Source of the DNA: Sphingomonadales bacterium Ga0077559
GTDB lineage: Bacteria; Pseudomonadota; Alphaproteobacteria; Sphingomonadales; Sphingomonadaceae
Direction: 5' to 3'
Assembly: GCA_001464315.1 (NCBI GenBank)
Contig: LNFK01000010.1
Coordinates: 1-53,038 of the forward strand
DNA: 53,038 nucleotides
Positions 35,732 through 44,503 of the stretch are shown one piece after another (the first letter of the stretch is position 1; every line of letters begins with the position of its first letter). The notes beneath the pieces are model-generated. The model did no database searches and was not told where the DNA came from. It worked only from the letters and a program-made list of their open reading frames with translations. The translations under genes and the position numbers were made by a program.

Positions 35732-35773
35732 CGATAATATTTTCGACCTCAAACGTGGTCGAAATTATTATCG
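35732..35773. promoter_or_regulatory. Long near-perfect palindrome, likely operator of the unknown-ImmA/IrrE operon
   Basis: Arms CGATAATATTTTCGACC (35732-35748) and GGTCGAAATTATTATCG (35757-35773) are complementary at 16 of 17 positions around an 8-base centre. It ends 12 bp upstream of the 35719 start. On the minus strand a TATTAT box lies inside it, so a bound protein would block transcription. The XRE domain encoded two genes downstream is the obvious candidate repressor. Symmetry seen; regulation inferred. Confidence 0.6.
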
Positions 35774-35811
35774 CCGTCAAGCAAATTCGTGCAACTGGCG
35801 GATTTCATTAA

Positions 35812-38800
35812 TCATGCCGCGTACCGGCCGTCTGCCAGTTTCCGTGCCTGACCAATGGCTGCCAGCGCATCCAGCACCGGGGTAACACCTTTTGCATTCG
35901 TACCTTGAATGGCACGGGCGATATCGCGAGGGTGCTGCGGAATTGGCGCTGCGGCGAGGATTGCGGCGACGGCGCTGACTTGTTCCGCCAACGTCTTGGG
36001 CCAGGAGATGATGGCTGCGGGTGCGGTAACCGGCGCATCGCCCAAGTCGAGCGTGGCGTTCACTTGCGGTGCCGTTGCACCTGGGGACTGGAAATCGGGG
36101 CGAAGCCAGCGGATCACGCCCTTTGCCTCTTCGGCGGCACGGGTCTTGTTCAGTGCAACCAAGCGAGTGAGAATGTCTTCATCGCTCAGGTCAGCGGACC
36201 AGCCATAGGCTTCGGCGACGGCGGTATCTATGGCCTCGTGATGCTGGCGGATCAGCGTCACCAATCCGCGATCATGGATGTCGCGCTCTTTGTCGGTCAA
36301 CGCGCGGCCTGCATTCAATGCTTCAAGCACATTGTAGAGGCCGGTTAGGGTCAGGTCGTCATGCGCGGCCAGCACCTGTTTGCGCAGGGCGTCGAGCGCT
36401 TCGGCCTCCGCGCGGATGCGTGCTGCTAGCGGTTCAGTCACGTCTGCCGGGAAGGGGAATTTATCGAAGCAGGTCGTGTGATTGTAAATTAGGTCATTTC
36501 CGACCCCCTGACGCCCACCTGTAGCAGCGGCCCACACTAAGTGAAGATGGCTACTTAAAACCCCCAAATCGTAACCGTCAGAGAGCGCAACGACACGCAG
36601 TTTTTGATCTGGCAGTATCTCTGCGTCGAGAAACGAGAAAACCCTGAATTTAGCTGTCTCTGTGGTTGCTATAAAACGAGGCAAGCCTGCGAATGCAATT
36701 CTCATATCAACTCGGGATTCGCCAAACCTCCACCAAAACTGACGGTGATTTGGTCGTTCTGCGCCGAGTCGATGCGGCCTGACCTCATCCCAGAGAAACT
36801 GGTAAGTGGCAGGGTAATTGGCCCTGAGCTTCGGCTCATCCAAAGCTCCAATGTCGATGATGTGGGATGGCTTGATGTTATCAGTTAGGTCGCTTCCGCC
36901 GAGATATTTCCGAATGAATGGGGTGCGGGCCAGCTCCTCAAAAAGTACCGCTTGTTCGATTGGATCGACCCGAAAGCCCATACCTACAGGAATAACTCCC
37001 ATGAACGATAAGCGGCGATTTGAAATCAAATCGGCGGCAACACTGGTGTCGGAACCAACACTTAGGTCAGCGTTAATCAGCCCACGAAAATCAGAAAACT
37101 CGATTTGTGCGTTACCATCCGATTGACGTCGTTCTGATACAACCGTCCTCAGCAGCCCAGATTTGGTTCCTACATCACCGACTGTCATGGCAACTCGGAC
37201 AGCCGCATTTGTTTCTTCGTCACGCCACGGATGGTCTGGTATTGCAAAAGCAAGCGACAGTGGTGGCTTAGCAGACTTATGTGAGTTCACGACCACACGA
37301 TTTGTGATCTGCTTTATACTATTGGTGGAGACGAGACCGAATCTCCTCACTTTCTCTTTGCGTGAAGCAATCGCCGCTTTCTCCCACCAATACATAACCA
37401 AATCGACATTGGCCGGTACAGCGGTGTATGCCGCGCGAACAGCGACAACATATCCATCGCCCAGCCTTTTTCGCATACGTTTGTTGCCAATGAACGGCGG
37501 ATTACCGACGATGAAATCGGTCTTGGGCCATTTCGCTGCCTTGGGTGCCACGTAATGTTCCACCTCGACGCGCGCATCCTCGTCTGGCACTTTTTTGCCC
37601 GTTACGGGATGCAGCTTCATCGTTTCGCCGTCCCAGCGGGTAAGTGGCTTGCCATGCTCGTCCCTCTCCAGCACTTTCTTGTCCCACGTGATCAGCGCAT
37701 CACGGTTTTCGATGGTCTTCACGTCGCGCAACACCGGCTCGGGCGGAACCTTGCCTTCACCATTCACTCGGAAATGCCATTGCAGATAACCGATCCAAAG
37801 CACCAACTGAGCAATCGCCGCAGCGCGCGGGTTTATCTCGATCCCCAGGAAATTCTCGGGCGTGATGGTGTGGCCGCTTAGCTCCGCCACTGTCTGCTTT
37901 TCGCCTTCGGGCGCGAGTTCGGCGAGCCGCCCGATAACTTCACCCTCCAGTTCCTTCATCCGGGCAAGCGCGACATAGAGGAAATTGCCGGTGCCACAGG
38001 CAGGATCAAGCACTTTGGTCTGCGCGAGCTGTGCGTGGAATTTTTCAATCACGGCGTGGGCTTCTTCGGCCTTACCCGCGTCGATCAACTGACCAGCGGC
38101 GGCCTGCACCCCGGCCCAGTCGGCGCGGAGCGGCTCCATGATCGTAGGCATCACCAGTCGCTCGACATAGGCGCGAGGGGTATAATGTGCGCCGAGCTTA
38201 GCCCGTTCCTTTCCGTCCAGCGCACGTTCAAGCAGCGTGCCGAAGATTGCGGGCTCGACATGGTTCCACTTGTGGGAAGCCGCCTCGATCAAAAGACTGA
38301 TTTCATCGGCATTGAGTGCAATCGCGGTGGTATCTTTGAACAGATAGCCATTGAAGCGCAGCACGGTTTCGCCCGCGCCGCCCAGCACACCGGCTAGGCC
38401 ACCTTTGTCCATCGCCTGCCACAATGACGACAGATTGGGCGCGAAATTCTCCGGGCGCTTCTGCATCCGTGTAAGGAAATCAGTGAAGCTGCCTTCGGGA
38501 ATAAGCTGCACATCCTCCGCAAACATTGTGAAAAGGCAGCGCATCAGGAAATCGGCGACGCGCGTGGGGTTCTGCTCACGCTTTTCGAGGCGTTTGGAAA
38601 GTTCTGCCAAATGCCCGGCGATCTCGCGGGTGACGCGGGCAGCTTCTTTCGAGGGATCGAGACTGAGCGGATCGGTCCAGATGGTCGCAAGGCGGATGCG
38701 GACCTCTTCATCGCGCAGGTCGTTGAGCGCGATGCGGAAGCGGGCGGCATCGGGGAATTGGGTATATTGCTTTCCTGTGCCGCTGAAATCGGCATAGACG

Positions 38801-39291
38801 TCGATGCAATGGCCGACATCGGTGACGAGCAGAAACGGCGGCCAACCGTGGTCAATCGGTAATGCCTTGGCATATCGTTCGGCCTGCCCACGCGCCTCAA
38901 CCATCGCTTTCGACCAAGCGGGTGTGCCGCGCTTAGCCGTGCCGCGCTTGAAGCGGGTGGCAGCGGTCTGGCCGAAAATATCGAGATCAGCCTCGCCCTG
39001 TTCTGCGGCCTTGCGGTCGGCATCGCTGCCTTGTTTTGCCTCTAGAACGAAGCAGTGGCGCTTGTAGGCGTCGATTCGCCCAAAACTTTCGGTGCCATCG
39101 GCTTCCGTCTGAAACACGCGGCGTTCGAATACATAATCGTTATACGCGTCGTCGATGCCGCTGCCCTTGGGTGGACCGACGCCGATTAGCGCACACAGGC
39201 CAGTAACAAACAGATGAGTATTGGCGAGTTCGGAACCACCTGTCAGCGCCCATTCGGCAATGAAGGATTCGATTTGAGCGTTATCTGACAC
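35812..39291 (-). CDS. MmeI-like single-chain (type IIL/IIG) restriction-modification enzyme
   Basis: A 1159-residue protein with a GTG start. The N-terminal domain has a PD-(D/E)xK-like nuclease site: Asp74 (GRIDAYK), Glu84 and Lys86 (VLEAKQ). From memory MmeI uses Asp70-Glu80-Lys82, the same spacing. A helical spacer follows, then an N6-adenine methyltransferase with motif I LDPACGTGNFL near 430 and motif IV VGNPPFIGNKRM near 604-615. A target-recognition domain and a C-terminal helical domain complete the usual MmeI-like order. One protein should both methylate one strand and cut DNA at a distance. DISARM methylase DrmMI is related, but no drmA/drmB genes are present. All key motifs are intact. 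Confidence 0.88.
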   Translation of the reverse strand: MSDNAQIESFIAEWALTGGSELANTHLFVTGLCALIGVGPPKGSGIDDAYNDYVFERRVFQTEADGTESFGRIDAYKRHCFVLEAKQGSDADRKAAEQGEADLDIFGQTAATRFKRGTAKRGTPAWSKAMVEARGQAERYAKALPIDHGWPPFLLVTDVGHCIDVYADFSGTGKQYTQFPDAARFRIALNDLRDEEVRIRLATIWTDPLSLDPSKEAARVTREIAGHLAELSKRLEKREQNPTRVADFLMRCLFTMFAEDVQLIPEGSFTDFLTRMQKRPENFAPNLSSLWQAMDKGGLAGVLGGAGETVLRFNGYLFKDTTAIALNADEISLLIEAASHKWNHVEPAIFGTLLERALDGKERAKLGAHYTPRAYVERLVMPTIMEPLRADWAGVQAAAGQLIDAGKAEEAHAVIEKFHAQLAQTKVLDPACGTGNFLYVALARMKELEGEVIGRLAELAPEGEKQTVAELSGHTITPENFLGIEINPRAAAIAQLVLWIGYLQWHFRVNGEGKVPPEPVLRDVKTIENRDALITWDKKVLERDEHGKPLTRWDGETMKLHPVTGKKVPDEDARVEVEHYVAPKAAKWPKTDFIVGNPPFIGNKRMRKRLGDGYVVAVRAAYTAVPANVDLVMYWWEKAAIASRKEKVRRFGLVSTNSIKQITNRVVVNSHKSAKPPLSLAFAIPDHPWRDEETNAAVRVAMTVGDVGTKSGLLRTVVSERRQSDGNAQIEFSDFRGLINADLSVGSDTSVAADLISNRRLSFMGVIPVGMGFRVDPIEQAVLFEELARTPFIRKYLGGSDLTDNIKPSHIIDIGALDEPKLRANYPATYQFLWDEVRPHRLGAERPNHRQFWWRFGESRVDMRIAFAGLPRFIATTETAKFRVFSFLDAEILPDQKLRVVALSDGYDLGVLSSHLHLVWAAATGGRQGVGNDLIYNHTTCFDKFPFPADVTEPLAARIRAEAEALDALRKQVLAAHDDLTLTGLYNVLEALNAGRALTDKERDIHDRGLVTLIRQHHEAIDTAVAEAYGWSADLSDEDILTRLVALNKTRAAEEAKGVIRWLRPDFQSPGATAPQVNATLDLGDAPVTAPAAIISWPKTLAEQVSAVAAILAAAPIPQHPRDIARAIQGTNAKGVTPVLDALAAIGQARKLADGRYAA

Positions 39292-39416
39292 AGGATGTCT
39301 TTAGCCGTCGATGGGCAATACTCGCAATCACCAAACGGCATGTTCATTTCATTCGGATTCCGCACCTTCATCAACTGCAAGCCATATCGCGCAAGGCACG
39401 TTTCGCCGCGGTGGAA

Positions 39417-39941
39417 TTAATTTAGCTTGGTCGCACTCATACCGGCTACCGCCACTCGACACTGCGCCAATGCGCGCATCATATGATATTCGACGCCTTG
39501 ATTGCTGATGCGAAATTTCTCTGCAATTTCGGTATAAGTCATCTGCCTTAGCCGGTGCATCAGGAAGATGCGTCGTGTTCGCTGCGGCATCTCGCGGAGC
39601 GATTGCCAATAGGCACGACGCAAATCCGCTGCTTCGATCTGCCACGTTTGTTCGGGTGCAACGGGCGCATCGCGCCCGTCGTCGAGGGGGAACATGACGT
39701 TTTGCTCCCGCATCCTTCGTCTCGACCGCTCAACCAGCAAATTTCGGGCCGTCCGAGTGAGATAGGCTGAAGGATTGTCGAGCCTCTCAAACGACCCGCT
39801 GCGAAGTACCCTTGTGAAAGCGTCCTGCACAAGATCGGGGGCAGCGTCCCAGCCAACCCTTTTGCCAAAAAAGCGAAGCAGTCGCCGATTTTCGGTACGA
39901 TAGAATGCATCGAACGATGCGACTTCACAGGGCGCGGTCAT
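39417..39941 (-). CDS. ECF sigma factor, FecI-like
   Basis: A 174-residue extracytoplasmic-function sigma factor. Region 2: FDAFYRTENRRLLRFFGKRV, DLVQDAFTRVL, YLTRTARNLLVER. Region 4: REMPQRTRRIFLMHRLRQ and YTEIAEKFRISNQGVEYHMM. It most resembles FecI-type sigma factors, which normally sit before a FecR anti-sigma gene and a TonB receptor; neither is seen. Instead its start overlaps the stop of a nucleotidyltransferase gene (ATGA), and the restriction gene follows 125 bp downstream on the same strand. Confidence 0.88.
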   Translation of the reverse strand: MTAPCEVASFDAFYRTENRRLLRFFGKRVGWDAAPDLVQDAFTRVLRSGSFERLDNPSAYLTRTARNLLVERSRRRMREQNVMFPLDDGRDAPVAPEQTWQIEAADLRRAYWQSLREMPQRTRRIFLMHRLRQMTYTEIAEKFRISNQGVEYHMMRALAQCRVAVAGMSATKLN

Positions 39942-40432
39942 GACCGTGGTTCCCGGCGGTCGCCCGGATGCAGCGGCGCATCCCGTGACGCGCGGTAAAG
40001 GGTAATACCAGCCTCGATCCGATCGAGGATGAAGGTATCGCGCTCGGCCTTTGAAATTCGGATGTCGGACTTGGAATAGATTTCCAGATTGACCGCGCAG
40101 CGGTCGCCAAGCTCACTGCCGACAATGTCGCGGGCGCGCTGCCAGCAGCGTTCATCAGTAAACAGTGGATGATCGACGACGACCCAGAACTCGTAATCGG
40201 AAAAGCCTAGGGTCTTTTTGTCTTCGTACCAAGATCTCCGGGCGTAAGGACCGATCAAAATGACCCGCGTTATCCTTCCCGGCTCGGGTGCCTGCACGTG
40301 ATCGGGTTCGAAAAAGGCCCGCAGTATACGCGTGATCCGTTCGACCTCGCGCTGTTTGCGGCGGATGAGATGGCCAACGCGCGCCATCACGACCTCGCGC
40401 GCGTAAACGTCGTTTGAATATGGGGTAGTCAT
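39938..40432 (-). CDS. Degenerate minimal nucleotidyltransferase
   Basis: A 164-residue MNT-like protein: KQREVERITRILRAFFE, RVILIGPYARRSWYED and FSDYEFWVVVDHP. The usual GS of the hGS-motif is GP here, while the DxE metal pair remains, so activity is uncertain. It is clearly paralogous to the first ~160 residues of the next gene upstream (KQRELERI ... GSHARGDW ... SDYDILII) but lacks the HEPN half. It overlaps the ECF sigma gene and probably is co-expressed with it. Confidence 0.78.
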   Translation of the reverse strand: MTTPYSNDVYAREVVMARVGHLIRRKQREVERITRILRAFFEPDHVQAPEPGRITRVILIGPYARRSWYEDKKTLGFSDYEFWVVVDHPLFTDERCWQRARDIVGSELGDRCAVNLEIYSKSDIRISKAERDTFILDRIEAGITLYRASRDAPLHPGDRREPRS

Positions 40433-40651
40433 TTATAGCTCGCACAACAGCGGACCGCGCATTCAAGCGCGGATGTGCAAGCGGTGTCCGCTGTGCGCCA
40501 CTATCGCGGCTTACAGCAACTGCCCGGCCTCAGCGGTCGGACCTACATGATGCTGGCAGGACATTCCTCGGAATGGCCGCCAGTCGTTCCATTCCGCTAG
40601 GGGATTATGCCAGAATCGGGGGGTCTGGGCAAGCTGCCCAACGCGCAGCTT

Positions 40652-41581
40652 CTAATTTTGTGCTGCGGCCTTTTCGAGTTCGGCGATCTTGTCGGTGCAG
40701 ACCTGATGGACGACGCGGGCCAATTCTTCGACGCGCCCGGCAAGCCAAGTTAACTCGTCCTCACTAATTTTGTAATGCTTCGAGTAGCGCGCTTTCGTAT
40801 AAGCCTCTTTCAGCTTCTGAAACATCGCACGTTCGCGGTGTGCATCTTCAGGCCAGATGCCATAGATGCGGCGATCGAGCCCCTCGGCCAGCGAGCGCAG
40901 GAAAGCGATGTTGTGATTGTACGGTGTGTAGAACGTCAAGGTCAGAAGCAGACCTTGATATAAGCGTTCGGTCGCCTGATGGAGATCGAAAGCCGCAAAT
41001 TTGTGCTGCTTGTCGGCCAAACTGCTGCGCGAACGTTCGAGAGAATACTCTGCCGCTGGCATGTATTCCTCAAAATATTCCTTTGCAGCCGTCAACGCCT
41101 GTGCCGGGGTTTTCGGTTTAGGCGTCGCAAGCTCGCTGTCGTCGACCTCATATAACGCGACGCCGTCCTTCGCGACCTCCATGAAAAAGACCCGGCCATG
41201 CGCCAGCCCATCATTCACCTCATGAAGAGAGTGGACGATGAAATTGACCGGCGTGTGCAGGGTCTTCTCTATGGTATAGGCACGGATCAGTCGTTCCTCT
41301 GCCTTGGCCCAATAGGCGGCACGGTCGGTCAGTTCCTTCTGGCTGACGATTATGAGAATGTCATAATCGGATTTGTACTGGTTTGCGGACAGGGGTGCAT
41401 CGACCCAGTCGCCGCGCGCGTGACTGCCAAACAGGATTATCTTGAGGATGCGCGCGCCCTTGCGGGGGCCGGTCGCATTTTCCGTAGCTCGGCGAAACTC
41501 ATCGAAAATAGCTTCAACAATGCGTTCTAGCTCGCGTTGCTTGCCGATTGGAAGATGATTGAGGTCGTTACGCATCTTCAT
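40652..41581 (-). CDS. Nucleotidyltransferase-HEPN fusion protein
   Basis: A 309-residue protein joining an MNT domain (ILFGSHARGDW near 50-60, KSDYDILII near 70-78) to a HEPN domain (about 165-300: AFDLHQATERLYQGLLLTLT, KAYTKARYSKHYKIS). In separate MNT/HEPN pairs the HEPN part is an RNase toxin and MNT AMPylates it. Here the HEPN lacks a clear RX4-6H motif (ARYSKH has a shorter spacing), so toxicity is doubtful. Its intact MNT motif contrasts with the degenerate paralogue 220 bp downstream. The 219-bp gap between the two shows no gene. Confidence 0.85.
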   Translation of the reverse strand: MKMRNDLNHLPIGKQRELERIVEAIFDEFRRATENATGPRKGARILKIILFGSHARGDWVDAPLSANQYKSDYDILIIVSQKELTDRAAYWAKAEERLIRAYTIEKTLHTPVNFIVHSLHEVNDGLAHGRVFFMEVAKDGVALYEVDDSELATPKPKTPAQALTAAKEYFEEYMPAAEYSLERSRSSLADKQHKFAAFDLHQATERLYQGLLLTLTFYTPYNHNIAFLRSLAEGLDRRIYGIWPEDAHRERAMFQKLKEAYTKARYSKHYKISEDELTWLAGRVEELARVVHQVCTDKIAELEKAAAQN

Positions 41582-41691
41582 GAATCTTCGGGAATATTGT
41601 CTATTTTGGCAAGCAGAATCGCTGAAAGTGAGATCGGTTTAATGACAGGATTCGATAAGTTTCGGTCAACAGAGAGCTTCGCTGTTACAAG

Positions 41692-41991
41692 CTAGGTAGC
41701 ACGTGGTTCACCGACATCGTAAACCCACAATTTGCGATCATAGATGCCGAGACCGGGCCAAGCCGCCCGCCACGTAGCAAGATGCGCAGCCGCAAAGTGC
41801 AGATCAAGCGCTGCCTGATCCACCCATAATTCTTTAACGTGGATCAAACCAAAATCGAACACGTCTTGGGCGTAACCGTACTCCATGCAGCCTTCCTCGC
41901 AGCGACTAGCAACTGCCATTCGCTCCATGATCGGTCGAGCCGCGTCGATATGGTGGACGGGCAGGCGAAAGGTTCCGACGATCAACAACAT
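41692..41991 (-). CDS. Antibiotic-biosynthesis-monooxygenase (ABM) family protein
   Basis: A 99-residue ABM-fold protein: MLLIVGTFRLPVHHIDAARP, SRCEEGCMEYGYAQDVFDFG and HVKELWVDQAALDLHFAAAH. Such small dimers are quinol monooxygenases or related cofactor-free enzymes; the substrate is unknown. Monocistronic, divergent from the 42152 gene. Confidence 0.85.
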   Translation of the reverse strand: MLLIVGTFRLPVHHIDAARPIMERMAVASRCEEGCMEYGYAQDVFDFGLIHVKELWVDQAALDLHFAAAHLATWRAAWPGLGIYDRKLWVYDVGEPRAT

Positions 41992-42151
41992 CGTTCGAAC
42001 CTAGAGTGGCAAGCTAGCCATGAAAAGGTCTTTCCGCTTCCGTCAGTTTTCGACAACTTTTCGGACGTTCACATCGTATCGCCATTCGCTCGAAAGCGCG
42101 CACCGCACGTGCTTAGCTCTATCGTCAAAAGCGCGGCTAAAATCTTAAGAA

Positions 42152-42943
42152 ATGTCCGATACGTGCGAACCGCCGCAATACAGGACGATAGCAGGAGTTG
42201 GACTGGCAAGTATGATCAACAAGAACCTAAAGCGCGTATTCGGCAGACGGCCGACGCCAAACGGTCAGCGGAACACCGCATACGGTGTGCAGGCCCCGCT
42301 TGCCGCCTATGGAGCGGATGTCGAACTCGACATGAATCAGGTGGCCGCCTACGCCAGTGCGATGGCCAAGCATCGCGGCTACCCCGAAGAAGCTGCCGCC
42401 ATGATCGCACGAAGGGTCGTGTTCCTAGAGCGAAGGGATTTGGCTGGCCTTGGCTCCCTGCATCGCGAATGCTTCCTCTTTGGTAATGAACCTTTTGTCA
42501 GTCGCTTCAAGATCCACCGGCCGGATGGAACCGAAGGCGGACACTGTCCATTCTACGCCGGTATTAATCTTGAAGCTTCGTTCGAAATGCTGACCACTGT
42601 TTCGCCCGAGGATCGCCGATGGGTTCCAGCTCCCAGCAACTCCCTTCTGCTTGTTCCAAAGCTCGCCGAATGGCTGCGCCCCACCGGACGTCGCGCATTG
42701 TTCTGGTGGGCAAAAGAAAAGGTGGTGCCCGGCTATATCGTCGTGGAAGGATTCCGCGTCCAGATGTATTCGAAAGTAGGATCGTCGGACGAATTTGCAA
42801 GCTTACAACGAGCTGAGCACATTGGCTTCAGTGACTGTCCAGACGATTTCGAACCTGCGCCGCAGCCCCGAAGCGGTTTCCGTGAGAAGATCACGGTTCA
42901 ACGTCGACATATCGATATGATGGAAGACTATCTGAGAAGCTAA
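42152..42943 (+). CDS. Unknown protein, first of a coupled pair
   Basis: A 263-residue protein (or 243 from an ATG at 42212 preceded by AGGAG at long spacing). Visible parts: ELDMNQVAAYASAMAKHRGY, EEAAAMIARRVVFLERRDL, and an FWWAKEKVVPGYIVVEGFRV segment with aromatic character. No family recognised, no signal or membrane helix. The next gene starts two bases after its stop, so the pair is likely an operon. Confidence 0.6.
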   Translation: MSDTCEPPQYRTIAGVGLASMINKNLKRVFGRRPTPNGQRNTAYGVQAPLAAYGADVELDMNQVAAYASAMAKHRGYPEEAAAMIARRVVFLERRDLAGLGSLHRECFLFGNEPFVSRFKIHRPDGTEGGHCPFYAGINLEASFEMLTTVSPEDRRWVPAPSNSLLLVPKLAEWLRPTGRRALFWWAKEKVVPGYIVVEGFRVQMYSKVGSSDEFASLQRAEHIGFSDCPDDFEPAPQPRSGFREKITVQRRHIDMMEDYLRS

Positions 42944-42945
42944 CA

Positions 42946-43263
42946 ATGACTATTCGCGAAGAAACCCTCCAAGCCATTGCTAATGATCCTGAAATCGTGC
43001 TCTTGCACGGAGCGACGTCTGCTGGAGACCGATCCATACTAGCTGCGCTGCTCGATGCTGACGGCGCTGTAGGCACGACGACAGAAGATAGCCCAAATGC
43101 AAGGTTTTGGCATCGCCTAAGCGAATATGGATGGATGGTCGAATTGGAAGCGCTGCTGCCGGAATCTCCATTTCCAATATCGAACTATGGCATCACGGAT
43201 CGAGGATATCGTGCGATTCCCGTTTTACTTGGCACGTTGGCACCGGCGGAGCATGAAATCTGA
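42946..43263 (+). CDS. Unknown small protein, second of a coupled pair
   Basis: A 105-residue acidic protein (REETLQAIANDPEIVLLHGA, then FWHRLSEYGWMVELEALLPE). The gap of two bases from the preceding gene indicates translational coupling. No known family. The GLLHGATSAGDRS-like stretch is not a convincing P-loop. Confidence 0.55.
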   Translation: MTIREETLQAIANDPEIVLLHGATSAGDRSILAALLDADGAVGTTTEDSPNARFWHRLSEYGWMVELEALLPESPFPISNYGITDRGYRAIPVLLGTLAPAEHEI

Positions 43264-43344
43264 CTTCCTATTGCGAGAGTTTAGCTGTTCGATCGATATC
43301 GCCTGCTTGAAGGTCGGCTTTTCGCTATCTTAAACATAGCGCGG

Positions 43345-43518
43345 TCATCGGCGGCGTCCAAGGGCATAATACAGAACGCCAAAGGTTACTGCCAGCGATA
43401 GGATAACCGACCAAATCGCTTCTGACAGGTTGGGCAGGAAGATCGCACGCAGAATTGCAATTAACAAACTGACGATCACAATGAGGATCACAAGGACAAA
43501 AAGACGCTTCGGTTTCAT
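43345..43518 (-). CDS. 57-residue two-helix membrane protein
   Basis: A short frame with ATG at 43518 and TGA at 43345. It encodes a basic start (MKPKR), a first hydrophobic helix LFVLVILIVIVSLLIAIL, a short loop and a second helix WSVILSLAVTFGVLYYALG ending in GRRR. Topology with positive charges at both ends fits a small inner-membrane hairpin. The ribosome-binding site is weak. Being short, it may be overlooked; coding is inferred from the clean two-helix pattern. Confidence 0.5.
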   Translation of the reverse strand: MKPKRLFVLVILIVIVSLLIAILRAIFLPNLSEAIWSVILSLAVTFGVLYYALGRRR

Positions 43519-43658
43519 CTTTTGCGCAACCAGTAAACTGCCACTCTATCTCTCCATACTTGAGAAGTGGACAGTTATTGGAACGACGTTAAAATTCTCC
43601 AAACTATTTTAAATTGCCTGCGTATGTGAAGATTACGAGCGCCGTTTTTTCGGTGGAA

Positions 43659-44318
43659 ATGCGCAGCGTTCCGGTTACCCTGAACGCTCTCAATGTCCAT
43701 TTACCACAAGATATTCGCCTAAGCGGTCGGGCAGCGAACGACGACACAGGCGACATTCACAGTATCTTCACAACATTCGTCCACGTGCTGCCAGAAATGG
43801 TCGAGCGCAAAGCAGCAAATTGGTTGGTCCCCTCTTTTTCCGTGGCAGCGACGGCGCTCGCGTTGATCCTTTTCGCTACCGGGTATCAGCCGAATTGGAT
43901 ATTTGTCGATTGGAACGGGACAAAAGCCCTGCCGTTTAACGTCACTAAAAAAATGGAAATTGCATCTCTTTGGTATCCGCTGAAGCGTTCATCGATGTCT
44001 CTTACCTGTAGTTCGGATGGTCTTCGACTGATGACGAAAGCGCGGTTGCTAGCCCCAGCAGGCGCACGTGCACAGATGAAAGCCCGTCAGCGCCCCTTCG
44101 CATATCCGTTACGTGCACAAGTAACGTTTGATTGGGTGCGGTTCAAAGATGGCGTGAAGATCCATTCATTTAAAACAAAGGCCTCGATTGTGGACTTTGG
44201 CGAGGCGGACACCATCGTGACCGCGCCATTATCTCGAAGGAACATAGAGATTTTGGTAGGTTGGTTTGAACGGGGGCACCGCAAAATGTCTCCATCGGGT
44301 TTGGTGATTCCGGAGTGA
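43659..44318 (+). CDS. Unknown protein with one central membrane segment
   Basis: About 219 residues from the ATG at 43659 (a TTG at 43614 would lengthen it). A single strong hydrophobic stretch, WLVPSFSVAATALALILFA, splits an N-terminal cytosolic part from a C-terminal part with basic patches. No family recognised; the start is uncertain. The 182 bp that follow hold no gene. Confidence 0.5.
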   Translation: MRSVPVTLNALNVHLPQDIRLSGRAANDDTGDIHSIFTTFVHVLPEMVERKAANWLVPSFSVAATALALILFATGYQPNWIFVDWNGTKALPFNVTKKMEIASLWYPLKRSSMSLTCSSDGLRLMTKARLLAPAGARAQMKARQRPFAYPLRAQVTFDWVRFKDGVKIHSFKTKASIVDFGEADTIVTAPLSRRNIEILVGWFERGHRKMSPSGLVIPE

Positions 44319-44503
44319 ATAACCTTGAGGCCCGCGTCGAGGCATCCGACGTGCTGGGATTTGTCGAACACTGTGGTGCCGTGCCCAAGTCTGACAATGT
44401 TCCTTAATCAAGCTACCTCCGCTTACCACCCAAATGTAGCTAAAGCCGCAAGTCAGCACACGACACCGTTGCGCACCCTTGCCGCTTCCTGCATTATGCC
44501 GTG

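Noticed and set aside
35812-39291. Reading the large methylase as DISARM DrmMI
   Set aside because: No drmA, drmB, drmC or drmD gene is adjacent; nuclease residue spacing fits MmeI-like single-chain enzymes better.
39349-39645. Minus-strand frame antiparallel in phase to the ECF sigma gene
   Set aside because: Overlaps the sigma gene in another frame and has no domain or ribosome-binding site.
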